In this document: positions 1-9,600 of the stretch, in pieces
Numbering within the stretch: the stretch's first letter is position 1
How the letters are laid out: every line of letters starts with the position of its first letter
DNA from: CAXSEF01 sp964236535
GTDB taxonomy: Bacteria > Pseudomonadota > Alphaproteobacteria > Acetobacterales > Acetobacteraceae
Length of the DNA stretch: 33,844 bases
Direction of reading: 5' to 3'
Assembly (NCBI GenBank): GCA_964236535.1
Contig: CAXSEF010000028.1
Span: 1-33,844 of the forward strand
The notes under the pieces: generated by a model
What the model saw: the letters and a program-made list of their open reading frames with translations, nothing else
What the model was told of the DNA's origin: nothing
Database searches by the model: none
Position numbers and translations under genes: made by a program

Positions 1-558
1 CGCTCGAAGGGTAGCGTTTGGGCAAAGGCCCGCCGGCTAGGCTTTCCTCGCAGGGATCGCCGCGGCTTGGTCTGGCCGGGCGATTTCCCACAGTTCGTCG
101 AGCGGCAGGTAGCGCTAGCGGATGAGAGGTCGGAATCGAACGACGCCAACTGCGATCCTCTGCCTCAACGTGTCCCAGGATCGGTAGAAGAGATCTTCCT
201 GAATCGGAAGCGTGGCGGTTCGGAGATCGTATGGGTGACGCCCGGTGAGCCTCACCTTCTGCAGCGCCACGTGAGCATGCGCCGCTTTTCCGGTCAGAGG
301 CCCGGGAAGATCGCAGACGCGCTGGGGGTTTCGTTGCGCGCGGTGACGTCAATGCTGTGGTGGCTTCAAGTACCGAAGCTACCCCGTGAGCTGGATACTG
401 ATGCTTACGATCCGGTCGTTGCGCAGAAGAACATCGCCGAGCTGGGCTACCGGGAAGCCAAGTGCGTGTCGAATCCCAACTACATATTCTGGCAACACCG
501 CATGCAGCGCACCCGGAGCCGTCGCGACCAGAAGGCGGGCGTCTACGCCATCGCCTGA
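1..558 (+). CDS. Partial DNA-binding protein with two HTH-like segments (5' end outside window)
   Basis: The frame is open from base 1, so the start lies upstream and only the last 185 residues are present. The first visible residues (RSKGSVWAKARRLGFPRR) look like the recognition part of a SANT/GcrA-type helix-turn-helix, which usually reads as R-x-x-x-A-V-x-x-R-A-x-x-L-G-L-P. A second similar segment follows at 295-390 (GKIADALGVSLRAVTSMLWW). The tail is basic (RMQRTRSRRDQK). I infer a sequence-specific DNA-binding protein, perhaps a regulator, because it sits directly before the secretion operon with only 68 bases between. I do not recognise a named family for the whole protein. The internal TTG at 67 could be called as a start, but the HTH-like sequence before it argues that translation begins earlier. 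Confidence 0.6.
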   Translation, partial: RSKGSVWAKARRLGFPRRDRRGLVWPGDFPQFVERQVALADERSESNDANCDPLPQRVPGSVEEIFLNRKRGGSEIVWVTPGEPHLLQRHVSMRRFSGQRPGKIADALGVSLRAVTSMLWWLQVPKLPRELDTDAYDPVVAQKNIAELGYREAKCVSNPNYIFWQHRMQRTRSRRDQKAGVYAIA

Positions 559-576
559 GGAATCGAGAAGAAACAT

Positions 577-588
577 CCCATTTGCACC
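577..588 (+). promoter_or_regulatory. Dispersed CCCRTTYGCRCC element, upstream of dotI
   Basis: CCCATTTGCACC, beginning 50 bases before the dotI start in the only gap between the HTH gene and the dot/icm locus. This is the AT-richer variant of the motif, identical in sequence to the copy before the relaxase gene. Confidence 0.55.
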
Positions 589-626
589 ACGTCCCGCCAC
601 CATGCAGCGGCGGAGGATCTCGAACT

Positions 627-1256
627 ATGCGCAACCAGCACGCTGCCGTTTCTCGCAGGCTTTCCGACCCGGACTTCCAAGGCTCGATCGTGCGAGCCTG
701 CCTCACGTCCGTCGTGGTCCTGGCGGCACTACTGGCGATCTTCGCGACGCATGACGCGTGGGTTTGGACGCATCCGCCGCAGGCAAAGTACTTCGTCATC
801 GACGGCAACAGCACGCCGCGGCTGATCGTCCCGGTCGACAGCCCGATCCTCGATGAAACACAGCTGCTCGAATGGACGGTGCGCTGGGTGCTCGCGCCCT
901 ACAACGTCAACTATCACGACTACCCTCAGCAGTTGAATGCCGCCGGTCGGCACTATACCCAGAACGGCTGGAACAGCTTCGCCGGAAGCTACATCTCGAG
1001 CGGCAATTTCGAGGAGTTGAAGAAGGGCAGGCTGCTTTGTTTCGCCCAGGCACAGCGAAGCGCCGTGATCCGGAAGACTTCTCTCATCGCCGGTCATCTT
1101 GCCTATGAGATCCAGTTCCCGCTCATCCAGACTTGCGAGAACGTCAACCAGCAGGCCACGCAGAACCTGATGATGACGGCGACTGTGTCGCGGGTGAACG
1201 ACCTGGATCACCCGGACGGGCTGGCGGTCGATCAGCTCATAGCGAAGCCCTACTGA
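627..1256 (+). CDS. dotI: DotI/IcmL type IVB secretion inner-membrane protein
   Basis: 209 residues, close to Legionella IcmL (about 212) and IncI TraM. One N-terminal membrane helix at about residues 20-42 is followed by a periplasmic domain with the family's aromatic-rich pattern (LAPYNVNYHDYPQQLN, FTQNGW-like YTQNGWNSF). In the family, DotI forms an inner-membrane ring near the channel base. The ATG at 627 was chosen over more upstream frames because GGAGG lies about 10 bases before it and it gives the family length. The stop codon overlaps the ribosome site of dotH, so the two are probably translated together. First gene of the secretion locus, in the same I-H-G order as Legionella icmLKE and R64 traMNO. 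Confidence 0.9.
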   Translation: MRNQHAAVSRRLSDPDFQGSIVRACLTSVVVLAALLAIFATHDAWVWTHPPQAKYFVIDGNSTPRLIVPVDSPILDETQLLEWTVRWVLAPYNVNYHDYPQQLNAAGRHYTQNGWNSFAGSYISSGNFEELKKGRLLCFAQAQRSAVIRKTSLIAGHLAYEIQFPLIQTCENVNQQATQNLMMTATVSRVNDLDHPDGLAVDQLIAKPY

Positions 1257-1267
1257 GGAGGTGGCAG

Positions 1268-2248
1268 GTGACCATTCGTGCAGCAGCCATCGTCTTCCTG
1301 CTCCTCGCCGTACCGGGCATCGCGGTCGCGCAGCCTGCAGGCAACCCTCCGGGCTACCCTCCTTCCAAACCGCCCACCGATCCGGCCGCTGATGCCGCCG
1401 CGCAGCGCGCGGTGCGGAACGCTATCCCGCTCACGCCTGAGATGATCCAGCAGCTGCAGCAGCGCTATGGCGAGACGCAGCGTGCGCAGGAGCAAGGAAC
1501 GCAGCAAATCGCCGCCCCGGTTAACCGGGGCGTATCAACCAGCTTCGCACCTGGGCAGGTAACAAACATCATCCAGACCGTGCGCGGGTATCCCACGGCG
1601 ATCAGCTTCTTCGACGCCACTGGGCAGCCCTGGCCGGTGGGATGGAACACCAACAGCAACGCCGCAAACCTCAACGGCGGCAGCAACTGCAATTCGACAC
1701 CGCAGCAGGGCGGTGGAGATGGCAGTCCCGCCGTCAATGCGGTCGGATTCTACGTCTGCGTCCCGGTAAAGGGCTCCAACACTATTGAGATCACCCCGAT
1801 GTCGCTGGTGCCGCGCGGCGGCCTGGTGGTGAACCTTCAGAACGCGCCCAAGCCGCTGTCTTTCCTGCTGATCGCCGGCCAAGGCCGCTATGACGCCGAC
1901 ATGAGCGTCCACGTCGCCGACCGTGGACCGAATGCCAAGGTCCTGGTCGACACCCGCCCGGGCGCTCCGGTGACGGGTGCGCCGTATCTCAATTCCATGC
2001 TGGAGGGCATCGCGCCGGCCGACGCGGTGCCGCTCTCCGTCGAGGGAGTGTCACCGGATGAGGTGCGGGCGTGGCGTCTCGGCGGCGAGACGTACATCCG
2101 CACCCGCTACACGCTCATGTCGCCGGCCTGGGACGCTTCGGAGAACGGGGAGGGCGGCGTGACGATCTACGCCATCCCGAGCACACCCGTGGTGCTGCTC
2201 TCGGCGGACCAGCGCACTGTCTCGGCGCTGCTGAAGGAGGAACGCTGA
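1268..2248 (+). CDS. dotH: DotH/IcmK outer-membrane core component
   Basis: 326 residues from a GTG start at 1268, preceded by GAGGAGGTGG that begins inside the dotI stop. A signal peptide ends near AVA at residue 21, followed by a Pro-rich stretch and the IcmK signature PLTPEMIQQLQQRYGETQRA. The central segment (TNIIQTVRGYPTAISFFDATG followed by PWPV) matches the conserved DotH/TraN domain that sits in the outer-membrane ring with DotC and DotD. Slightly shorter than Legionella DotH (about 360). Its stop overlaps the dotG ATG by one base (TGATG), so translation is coupled. Confidence 0.9.
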   Translation: MTIRAAAIVFLLLAVPGIAVAQPAGNPPGYPPSKPPTDPAADAAAQRAVRNAIPLTPEMIQQLQQRYGETQRAQEQGTQQIAAPVNRGVSTSFAPGQVTNIIQTVRGYPTAISFFDATGQPWPVGWNTNSNAANLNGGSNCNSTPQQGGGDGSPAVNAVGFYVCVPVKGSNTIEITPMSLVPRGGLVVNLQNAPKPLSFLLIAGQGRYDADMSVHVADRGPNAKVLVDTRPGAPVTGAPYLNSMLEGIAPADAVPLSVEGVSPDEVRAWRLGGETYIRTRYTLMSPAWDASENGEGGVTIYAIPSTPVVLLSADQRTVSALLKEER

Positions 2249-3531
2249 TGTCCGGGTTCGCCAGCAAGCTGCAAATGAGCAGCTTCTTCAACCGATCCGC
2301 CTACGCAGGGCCTCGACGGTTCCTTGTCATCGGCGGGATCGGGGCGGTCGTGCTCGGTGCCATCGTCGTCGTGTCGTTCACGGGCACGACCCCTCCGCCG
2401 CAGTCGCTGACGGCGCGCATGCCGGGCGTGAACCCGCTCCCTGGCGGCATGAACAGCACACCAAACCAGGACAAGCTTTCGCTGCTGACCAACCAGGAGC
2501 AGGCTGATCAGGCCGCCCGTCAGGGCAGGTCCTACTCGCCGCCGATCCCTGCGAGCCACCCGACCAGCCCAGCTACCGTCCCGTCTTGGGCTCCGCCGAT
2601 CCAACCCGTGTCGGCCCACATGCCCGATCCGAACGCCTCGTTGCGGGTTGTGGATCCGGCGCTGCCGCGCGTGGTCGCGCCAGAGGTCCATTACGCGCCA
2701 GACCCGGCGGTCCGGCCTGTGGCGCAGGTGTACCCGCAACAGCAGGTCGATCCGAACGAGCAGAAGCATTACGACGACGCCGTCAATCGGCTCCTACGCG
2801 GTTGGAACGGCCAGGTGCCGCGGACCGACGTCGTCCTGCAGCCGAACCAAACAGACAGCGGTGATGCGGCCTCGGCAGGCGGAACGCGTGCCAGTGGCTT
2901 CACGTCGGGACGAGACCCGAGCACTGCTGGTGGCGGAAGTAGCCAGGGCAGTCGGGGAAGGCTCATCATGCCGGCCGGCCGCGGCGTGTTCGCCCACACG
3001 GTGCTGGCGGTGGACTCAGACGGGGGGGGGCCGATCGTGCTGCAGGCGGACTCAGGTCCGCTCGCCGGCGACCGCATGATCGGCACCTTCGCCAAGGCGG
3101 GGGGCAACAACGTGCCGTCCGATCGCCTCGTGGTGCGGGTCAACTCGGTTGAGCATCAGGGACAGTCTATTGCAGTGGACGCCATCGTCACCGCCCCGGA
3201 CACCATGGAGACTACCGTCGCCAGCAGCGTAGACGAGCACTACCTTTCGCGTTTCGTGCTTCCGGCGGCCGCGGCCTTTGTGCAGGGGCTTGGGACGGCA
3301 CTCGCGACGACGTCAAACACCGTCGGCGTACTCAGCCCGCTCGGTGGCACGTCCTTCGCCACCCAGCTGAATTTCCCGCAGCAGCTCGGTGTCGGTGCGG
3401 GCGTGGCCGCTGGGCAAGTCGCATCGACGCTGCAGCAGCAGGCACCGCGCGGACCGACGATCCATCTCGCTGCCAATGCCAATGTCGGTGTCATGTTTCT
3501 TGCCGACATGACATCGACGGGGAACTACTAA
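2248..3531 (+). CDS. dotG: DotG/IcmE, VirB10/TrbI-like channel protein
   Basis: 427 residues. There is one membrane helix at about residues 26-48 (LVIGGIGAVVLGAIVVVSF), a long Pro/Ala/Gln-rich periplasmic linker, and a C-terminal TrbI/VirB10-type domain containing MPAGRGVFAHTVLAVDSD and the DRMIGTFAKAGGNN segment. In the family DotG spans from the inner membrane to the outer-membrane core. The length matches R64 TraO (about 430) and lacks the long repeat region of Legionella DotG (about 1050). The start ATG overlaps the dotH stop and has AAGGAGGA before it. A run of nine G at 3022-3030 lies in the coding sequence. The frame remains open across it. Confidence 0.9.
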   Translation: MSGFASKLQMSSFFNRSAYAGPRRFLVIGGIGAVVLGAIVVVSFTGTTPPPQSLTARMPGVNPLPGGMNSTPNQDKLSLLTNQEQADQAARQGRSYSPPIPASHPTSPATVPSWAPPIQPVSAHMPDPNASLRVVDPALPRVVAPEVHYAPDPAVRPVAQVYPQQQVDPNEQKHYDDAVNRLLRGWNGQVPRTDVVLQPNQTDSGDAASAGGTRASGFTSGRDPSTAGGGSSQGSRGRLIMPAGRGVFAHTVLAVDSDGGGPIVLQADSGPLAGDRMIGTFAKAGGNNVPSDRLVVRVNSVEHQGQSIAVDAIVTAPDTMETTVASSVDEHYLSRFVLPAAAAFVQGLGTALATTSNTVGVLSPLGGTSFATQLNFPQQLGVGAGVAAGQVASTLQQQAPRGPTIHLAANANVGVMFLADMTSTGNY

Positions 3532-3541
3532 AATCCCGAGA

Positions 3542-3553
3542 GTCGTTCGCGCC
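3542..3553 (+). promoter_or_regulatory. Dispersed CCCRTTYGCRCC element, upstream of dotF
   Basis: GTCGTTCGCGCC in the 66-base gap between dotG and dotF, starting 56 bases before the dotF ATG. This is the first place in the locus where translational coupling is broken. Confidence 0.5.
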
Positions 3554-3597
3554 GCCATGCGGGATCCTGTGCAGGACCAAAGCATCGCAGGATCGCC

Positions 3598-4863
3598 ATG
3601 GATAGCATCATCATCGAGCGGCCCGAGATCACCATCGACGACGAAGGGCCCACGCACAGCGCTCCGGGCCATGTCGGCGACCAGGACGCTCTGGCGCCTC
3701 AGAACGAGACACCGCCGCGTCGGGTTGGCAAGAACCGCAGCAAGCTCCTCGTCGGCGCCTCCTTCTCGGTCGTCGCGTTGGCCGGGGTCGGCGTCTTCGT
3801 CATCTCCCCCTACAATCTGTTTTCGATGGCCGATGCCGGCCGGGCAGTCTCTCACGCCGGGTACGTCGCGATGCAGGGCGTTCCGGGCCTATCTGCTCCA
3901 ACGCCGATGGCGCCGATCGCTCGCCTGGCACGCGCACCCGAGCCCAGTCATGCGGCAGCGCTGCAGTCCCACCCGTCGCTGGGTGGGGGCGATGACATGG
4001 ATCAGTTCCTCAAACTTGGAAACCATGCCCCGGTGGCACAGGAACGCTCGGGTGAAGTGGCAACGGCGGCACCGAGTGCCGCGAAGCCGAACCCGCGCCC
4101 GGAAGCGGCTACGCCCCTGAGGCCCTCGGCCACGCCTGTTCCGCAGGAAGTTGGGATGGCCGAACCAGTCCCGACGCCCAGCATTCAGCAGGCGCCTGTG
4201 ACGCCAGTGGCGTCCGCCGCTGCTCCTCAACCGCCAGCAGCTCAGCTCACCCCCGTGTCGCCCCAGCCCGCCCCGAGTGTTGTGGCTTCTCCGCCTGCTC
4301 CTGCAGATGACGCGGCGCAGACCCTGGCGCGGCTCCGCCCGGCGCCCCTTTCCCCTCAGGACCAGGTGGACGTCCTCCAGCTCGTGACGCAGCTGGGATC
4401 GCTCGTCCGCGATCAGAGGGTTGAACTCGATGCCTTGCGCAAATCCCAGGCTGGGCTGCAGCAGACCGTCGATTCCAGCATCGGAGACTTCCGCCGTCGG
4501 CTGACCTTGGCGGAAGCCCGCGGCTCGATCGCAGCGGCCATGGGCGCGCCGACGCAGGCGGCGGCCACCGATACGGCGCAGGACGGCAGGCCCATTTCGC
4601 AACCCACCGCACCGATCGTGCAGGCGACGGCCCGCACGATCGTCAGGACGACGACGGCTGACGACACCGGCCAGCACCGCTACCGCATCCAGGCCGCGTC
4701 GCCTGGCCTTGCCATGCTCTCGGAGCTGGACGCAACCGGGACTGGTGAGCGCCAACTGACGATTTCGCCCGGTGACGTGCTGCCGGGCTACGGGCGTGTA
4801 GCAAGCGTTTCCCAGCGCGGCACGGCCTGGGTCGTGAAGGCCGAACGCGGCCTGATCCAGTAG
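3598..4863 (+). CDS. dotF: DotF/IcmG-like (TraP) bitopic inner-membrane protein
   Basis: 421 residues: an acidic cytosolic N terminus, a membrane helix at about residues 48-70, and a long Pro/Ala-rich periplasmic stretch. A heptad-like segment follows around residues 255-310 (QVDVLQLVTQLGSLVRDQRV). The C-terminal domain (HRYRIQAASPGLAMLSEL, SPGDVLPGYGRVASV) resembles the C terminus of IcmG/TraP, where the Y-R-I-x-A-x-x-P-G-x-A and GD-x-x-P-G-Y-G patterns recur. It is clearly longer than Legionella IcmG (about 270) and R64 TraP (about 235), mostly through the Pro/Ala linker. Position between dotG and dotE fits icmE-icmG-icmC order. Assigned by C-terminal pattern plus synteny. Confidence 0.8.
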   Translation: MDSIIIERPEITIDDEGPTHSAPGHVGDQDALAPQNETPPRRVGKNRSKLLVGASFSVVALAGVGVFVISPYNLFSMADAGRAVSHAGYVAMQGVPGLSAPTPMAPIARLARAPEPSHAAALQSHPSLGGGDDMDQFLKLGNHAPVAQERSGEVATAAPSAAKPNPRPEAATPLRPSATPVPQEVGMAEPVPTPSIQQAPVTPVASAAAPQPPAAQLTPVSPQPAPSVVASPPAPADDAAQTLARLRPAPLSPQDQVDVLQLVTQLGSLVRDQRVELDALRKSQAGLQQTVDSSIGDFRRRLTLAEARGSIAAAMGAPTQAAATDTAQDGRPISQPTAPIVQATARTIVRTTTADDTGQHRYRIQAASPGLAMLSELDATGTGERQLTISPGDVLPGYGRVASVSQRGTAWVVKAERGLIQ

Positions 4864-4873
4864 GAGCGATGCC

Positions 4874-5431
4874 ATGCAGGGCTTCGTGAACTTCGCGCAG
4901 CAGTGCGCGCTCATTCTTGCCGTCCTGTTGCCGACCTTCCTTTATCTCAGCGCGCTCGGGCTATTTCTGTTCGCGGTATGGGGCCTGTGGCAGCAGGCCC
5001 AACCGCACAACCCATTCCGCGGCAAGCCTTGGATTCCATGGGTCTCGTTGATCCTGTCCGGTGCCTGCGCCTCGTTCCCTGCCATCCTGACCAAGGTGAA
5101 CATCAGCGGCGGGTCGGGCGTCACGGTCGGCGTCACTGCCGACCTGACCAGCTACACAGGATCGGGCAGCACAGGAGACATCCTGGGAGCGACCCCGGGC
5201 GATACCGTGCTCAACGTAGTGCAGGTGTTCCAGGGCTTTTTCCAGGTGTTCGGAGCCTCCTGCTGTTTCTTCGCCATGATGGCTTGGTGGGCCGTGATGG
5301 CAGGACGCAACAACCGGTCTTGGGGCGGTTGTTGCGTGCAGTTCGTGTTCGGTACCCTGTTGATGAACATCTACACCATCTCACAGTGGCTGGTGGGTCT
5401 CTTCCAGAGCGGCGCCACGACGGGAACCTGA
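4874..5431 (+). CDS. dotE: DotE/IcmC polytopic membrane protein
   Basis: 185 residues, near Legionella IcmC (about 194) and R64 TraQ. Four hydrophobic segments are visible at about residues 13-41, 54-73, 118-142 and 150-175. A Gly/Thr/Ser-rich loop (SGGSGVTVGVTADLTSYTGS) lies between segments two and three. The family is an inner-membrane component of the T4B channel whose exact role is not established. The start codon is 10 bases after dotF, so the two form one block. A 117-base gap follows. Confidence 0.82.
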   Translation: MQGFVNFAQQCALILAVLLPTFLYLSALGLFLFAVWGLWQQAQPHNPFRGKPWIPWVSLILSGACASFPAILTKVNISGGSGVTVGVTADLTSYTGSGSTGDILGATPGDTVLNVVQVFQGFFQVFGASCCFFAMMAWWAVMAGRNNRSWGGCCVQFVFGTLLMNIYTISQWLVGLFQSGATTGT

Positions 5432-5483
5432 TCGGCTCAATGTCGACGTATCCCTTTCCGCCCATGCACTGAAAATACTTGAT

Positions 5484-5495
5484 CCCGTTCGCACC
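5484..5495 (+). promoter_or_regulatory. Dispersed CCCRTTYGCRCC element, upstream of dotP
   Basis: CCCGTTCGCACC inside the extended form GATCCCGTTCGCACCGA, starting 65 bases before the dotP GTG, in the 117-base gap after dotE. The extended GATC...CCGA form recurs before dotD and before the traK-like gene. Confidence 0.6.
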
Positions 5496-5548
5496 GACCT
5501 CCGTCACCGTTTCGCTCAGAGGGAACGACCCTCGGCAAGGAGAGCGAC

Positions 5549-6019
5549 GTGAACATCAAGCACACCAATTCGATCGTGCCGGCGGCGCTCCAGCGCCGGA
5601 GCTTCCAGCTGAACCACCGGGCGTCGCTGACGGCGCTCAAGACCGGCCTGGCCAGCGCCGCCGGCACCGTGCTCATGGCCACCCATGCCATGGCCGAGGC
5701 GACCGCCGCCACCAACGGCATCGGTGCGCAGATGCAGAACATGGCGCAGGAAGGCTCCACCACCGGTGGCTTCGTGGCGAGCACCGCGATGTACGTCGGC
5801 GCCCTGATCTGCTTCGTGGCCGGAGCGTGGTCGCTCTGGTCCTCGCGCCAGCCGCAGAACCGCGAGGGCGGCCGGGTCAGCATGGGCATTGCCGGTCTGG
5901 TGCTCTGCGGCCTGCTGGTCAGCGGCGGCGCCTGGATCAACAAGGCGGCCAACACCGCGTCGGGCGGCAGCGCCACGATCGGCAGCACCTCCGGCGTCGT
6001 CACCTTCAGCGGCAACTGA
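5549..6019 (+). CDS. dotP: DotP/IcmD small membrane protein
   Basis: 156 residues from a GTG start with AAGGAGAG about 6 bases upstream. The N terminus is basic and ends in a hydrophobic signal-like stretch to about residue 50 (GTVLMATHAMAEA). Two membrane helices follow at about residues 74-98 and 111-132, the second with the glycine-rich IcmD pattern (VSMGIAGLVLCGLLVSGGAW). IcmD of Legionella is about 132 residues and R64 TraR is similar. The family sits in the inner membrane or periplasm and its role is unclear. It heads the dotP-dotN-dotO block, with dotN starting 13 bases after its stop. Confidence 0.8.
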   Translation: MNIKHTNSIVPAALQRRSFQLNHRASLTALKTGLASAAGTVLMATHAMAEATAATNGIGAQMQNMAQEGSTTGGFVASTAMYVGALICFVAGAWSLWSSRQPQNREGGRVSMGIAGLVLCGLLVSGGAWINKAANTASGGSATIGSTSGVVTFSGN

Positions 6020-6032
6020 GGCAACTGACACC

Positions 6033-6680
6033 ATGGCCCGCCTTCCGCTGCTGCTGTCCGCCCATTCCTCGGCTTGGTCTGCCGACACCGGGTTGGGCGA
6101 GCGGAAGGCGGGCCCTTCTTCCGGCACCTGCCGGTTCTGCGGTCAGGAGACCGCGGAATGGCATGAGGCTTTTCACCTGAACGACAACCACACGGACGAC
6201 GCCGCGACCAACGTCGTCGTCAGCTGCCCGCTCTGTCACCTCGCCCAGCACCTAGGCAGGCCGGAGATCGAGCACGAAGCTGTGCTGATCTGGCTGCCCG
6301 AGATGGCGCAGAGCGCCCTCAACCTCCTGGTCCGCGAGACGCACCTGCGATGCCTCCGAGCCGGCGTCGCGCCGCGTGCCGCCATGGAGCCGACCGCGAG
6401 CGCCGGAACGGCGGCCGGCAGGGACGCCCGCGCTGCCCTGGAGGCACTTCGGGATCGCGCTCAGGCGGCCGACACCCGCCTCGGCACGACGTCCCCCCGA
6501 CAGCTAGGACTTGCCTTGCTGGAGATGTCGCCCGGCGACTACGCCAGGCGTGGGGAGCTGCTCGGTGGCACCCGCCTGCTGCCGCTTGGCCAAGTGTTCC
6601 GGGATGGTCGGGACGTCTACCCGGACATGCTCCAGGCCTGGGTCAAGCCCGCCGAGACGAACCGGAGCACCGCATCATGA
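6033..6680 (+). CDS. dotN: DotN/IcmJ zinc-binding coupling-complex component
   Basis: 215 residues, matching Legionella IcmJ (about 208). An HNH-like zinc site is visible: C33-x2-C36, then H48-L-N-D-N-H53, then C65-x2-C68-H69. In Legionella DotN binds the tail of the coupling ATPase DotL, with IcmS/IcmW attached nearby. That makes its presence here, together with an IcmS-like gene, informative. No strong ribosome site precedes the ATG at 6033. Frame length and alignment of the first motif support this start. The ATG of dotO overlaps its stop (ATGA), so the two are coupled. Confidence 0.85.
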   Translation: MARLPLLLSAHSSAWSADTGLGERKAGPSSGTCRFCGQETAEWHEAFHLNDNHTDDAATNVVVSCPLCHLAQHLGRPEIEHEAVLIWLPEMAQSALNLLVRETHLRCLRAGVAPRAAMEPTASAGTAAGRDARAALEALRDRAQAADTRLGTTSPRQLGLALLEMSPGDYARRGELLGGTRLLPLGQVFRDGRDVYPDMLQAWVKPAETNRSTAS

Positions 6681-9600
6681 CCGGCATCCTTTCCCGCCTG
6701 CTGGCCGGCCTGTCGCTGACGTTGCGGCAGCCGCTCTACTCGTTCTGCGACGTCGAGACCACTCATGGCGACGCCCTGGTGACCAAGCACAGCGACTATG
6801 TGTCGGTGGTGCGGGTTGACGGCATGCGGCGGATGTCCACCCGGCAGGACGTCGCCCGGATCGCCACCGCGCAGCGGCTGGAGCTCTCCGGGTCGTTGGA
6901 AGGGCGCGGCCACGCCATCGTCGGTTGGTTCGCGTCCGATCCAGAGTTGGCACATGTCGAGATCAACCGCCTGAACATGGACAGCTGCCGCCGGGTCGCG
7001 CAGGAGCTCAACCTGGATCTGTCGGACATCCTGGACGAGCGGGCCAAGCTGTGGCCGAAGATCATGCGCTGGGAGGCGGCCTACTACATCCTCTGGACGC
7101 GCAAGGCCGTGCTCACCAAGGAAGAGCGCAAGCAGATGAAGGAGGAGCAGGACGGGCTCGCCCGCGAGTTCCCCCGCGTCGGCGACAGCCAGCGCTTCTA
7201 CCTGCGCTCGGACATCATGGCCGCCCGCCATGGCGCTTTCGTCAACCGCGTGCTCGCCTCCCTGCGCAACCACGACATCGCCGCGGTCGAGCTCGACGCC
7301 CACGACGCTCTGAAGCTGTCGCGGGAGGCGCTGTATCGCGAGACGGCCGGTTCCGCGTGGCGGCCGTCTCTGATCGGCGACCGATTGATGCCGCGTCTGC
7401 CCGAGGAGGACGAGAAGCCTCACCCGGAGGGGCTCCTCTGGCCGGCGCTCCGCGAGCAGATCTTCCACGCCGATGCCCTGACCAAGGGTGGCCAGCGCGT
7501 GCAGATCGGCGACTACGAGTACGCGAACGTGGACATGAACATCGGTCCGGAGGACCCCCGCCCGTTCGTGGAGCTGTCGGCCGCGCTGGGCAAGGATCGT
7601 ATTCCCTGGCGCGCGGCCGTGGTGGTGGAGGGCGGCGGCAAGGCCGCGATGGCGATGAAGGAGATCGCGGCCGGCTTCCTTTCCATGTTCCCCAACAACA
7701 CCGATCTGCGCCGCGCCTTCGCGGCCTTGGAGCGGGAGCGGGAGCAGAACAACCACATTTCGGTCAAGTTGCGCGCCAGCTTTGCCACCTGGGCGCCGGT
7801 CGAGGAAGGCAAGCGGCTGCGACGCCGCATCTCGACCCTGAGCCAGCGCGTCGAGGGCTGGGGCAACTGCAAGGCCACGTCCGTCAGTGGCGATCCCCTG
7901 GAAGGGGTGATGAGCACCGTGCCCGCCCTGAGCCTCGCGTCGACTGGTAACCCGTCGCTGGCGTTGCTGGGTGACGCGCTGGCGATGCTGCCCTGGAACC
8001 GCACGGCGAGCCCCTGGGAGCGCGGCTCGGTCCTGTTCCGCCGGCCGGATGGAGCGATCTGGCCCTACGATCCGGCGGGTGGCTCCATGCGCCCCCTGGT
8101 GCTTGACATCTTTGTGGCCCCACCCGGCTCGGGGAAGTCGGTGCTGGCCAACACCATCAACCTCGGCCTGTGCCTGAGTACTGCAGTGATGGGGAGCCGG
8201 GGGGCCAAGCTGCCGCTGATCGGCAAGGTCGACATCGGCCCGTCCGCCCAGGGCTTCGTGCGCTTGGTGCAGGAAGCGCTGGGACCGGAACGCCGGCACG
8301 AGGCGATCTTCGTCACCATGCAGTTCGCGCGTGGCTACGAGGTGAACATCTTCGACACGCAGGTCGGCTGCGAGAGCCCGCTGCCCCTCGAGCGCGCCTT
8401 CCTGCAGAACTTCCTCGCCCTCGGCACCCTGCCGCCGGACAAGTCCGAACTGTTTGAGGGCATGCCGCAGCTGATCGGGCTGGTAATCGACGAGGCATAC
8501 CGGCTCTGCACCGATGTGCCGGGTGGTTCGCCCAAGCCGTACCGCGTGGGCGTCGAGCGCGAGGTGGACGAGGCGCTGCGTCGCAGCCACGTCAAGCTGG
8601 AACACGAGGAGCCCTGGTGGCGCGACGTCGTCAACGCGCTAATCGACCTGGGTGACTACCGGCTCGCCGCCGTGGCCCAGCGCCACGCCGTCCCGATCCT
8701 TCAGGATCTGATCAACGCGTCCCGGTCCGAGCAGGTCCGGGATATGTTCGAGACCCTGAAGATCGCCTCCACCCAGGAGGAGCTGAGCAAGATCTTCAAC
8801 CGCTACATCCAGGACCTGATCCGGCGCTTCCCGACGCTGAACAGCCCGACCAAGCTCGACTTTGGGCCGGCGCGCATTATCGTGCTCGACCTGGCGGCCG
8901 TGGCGCCAACCGGCTCGGCCGCCGCCAACCGGCAGACCGAGATGATGTACATGCTGGCCCGGCACATCCTGGCCCGAAACTTTTTCCTGCACCCGGATTA
9001 CGCGCAGTACGTCCCGGAGAAGGTCCGCGAGTACCACCGGCAGCGGTTCCAGGAGGTGGTGGAGAGCGTCAAGCGCTTGGACTACGACGAGTGGCACCGC
9101 ACCGAGGGAAGCCCGCAGGTCCGCGCCCAGGCCGAGCTCGACGTGCGCGAGGGTCGCAAGCACAACATCCAGCTCGGCTTCTCGTCCCAGCGGCTCAAGG
9201 ACATGGGCGACGGCATCACGTCCCAGGCGACCGGCCGCTTCATCCTGCGTGCCGGTGACGAGCAGGAAGCCGAGCAGATCATCAACCGGTTCAACTTGAC
9301 CGAGGCCAGCGCCGGCATCGTCCGCTACGGCCTGAACGGCCCGGGGCCGCAGGGCGCGCCGTTCTTGGCCGTGTTCTCGGCCGACAACGCCAAGTACGAG
9401 CAGATGCTGGTCAACAGCCTCGGACCGATTGAGCTATGGGCGCTCAGCACCACCCCGGGCGACACCAGCCTGCGCAACCGGCTCTACGAGAAGGTGGGCT
9501 TCAGCGAGGGGCTGCGCCGCCTGGCCAAGGTGTTCCCACGCGGCTCCGCCCTGAAGGAGATCGAACGGCGCAAGGCCGACCGTCTCACGCGGGGCGAGCT

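Noticed and set aside
577..588. Reading the dispersed motif as a sigma-54 or heat-shock promoter
   Set aside because: TTGCA could mimic a -12 element and CCCATTT a sigma-32 -10 element, but no GG at -24 or CTTGAA at the right distance is kept among copies.
3889..4914. Minus-strand open frame opposite dotF
   Set aside because: Shadow of a GC-rich Pro/Ala-coding region, with no start signal or family.
6617..8605. Long open frame on the minus strand opposite dotO (662 codons)
   Set aside because: A mirror of the high-GC codon bias of dotO. No ribosome site, no recognisable domain, and the plus-strand protein is conserved along its full length.
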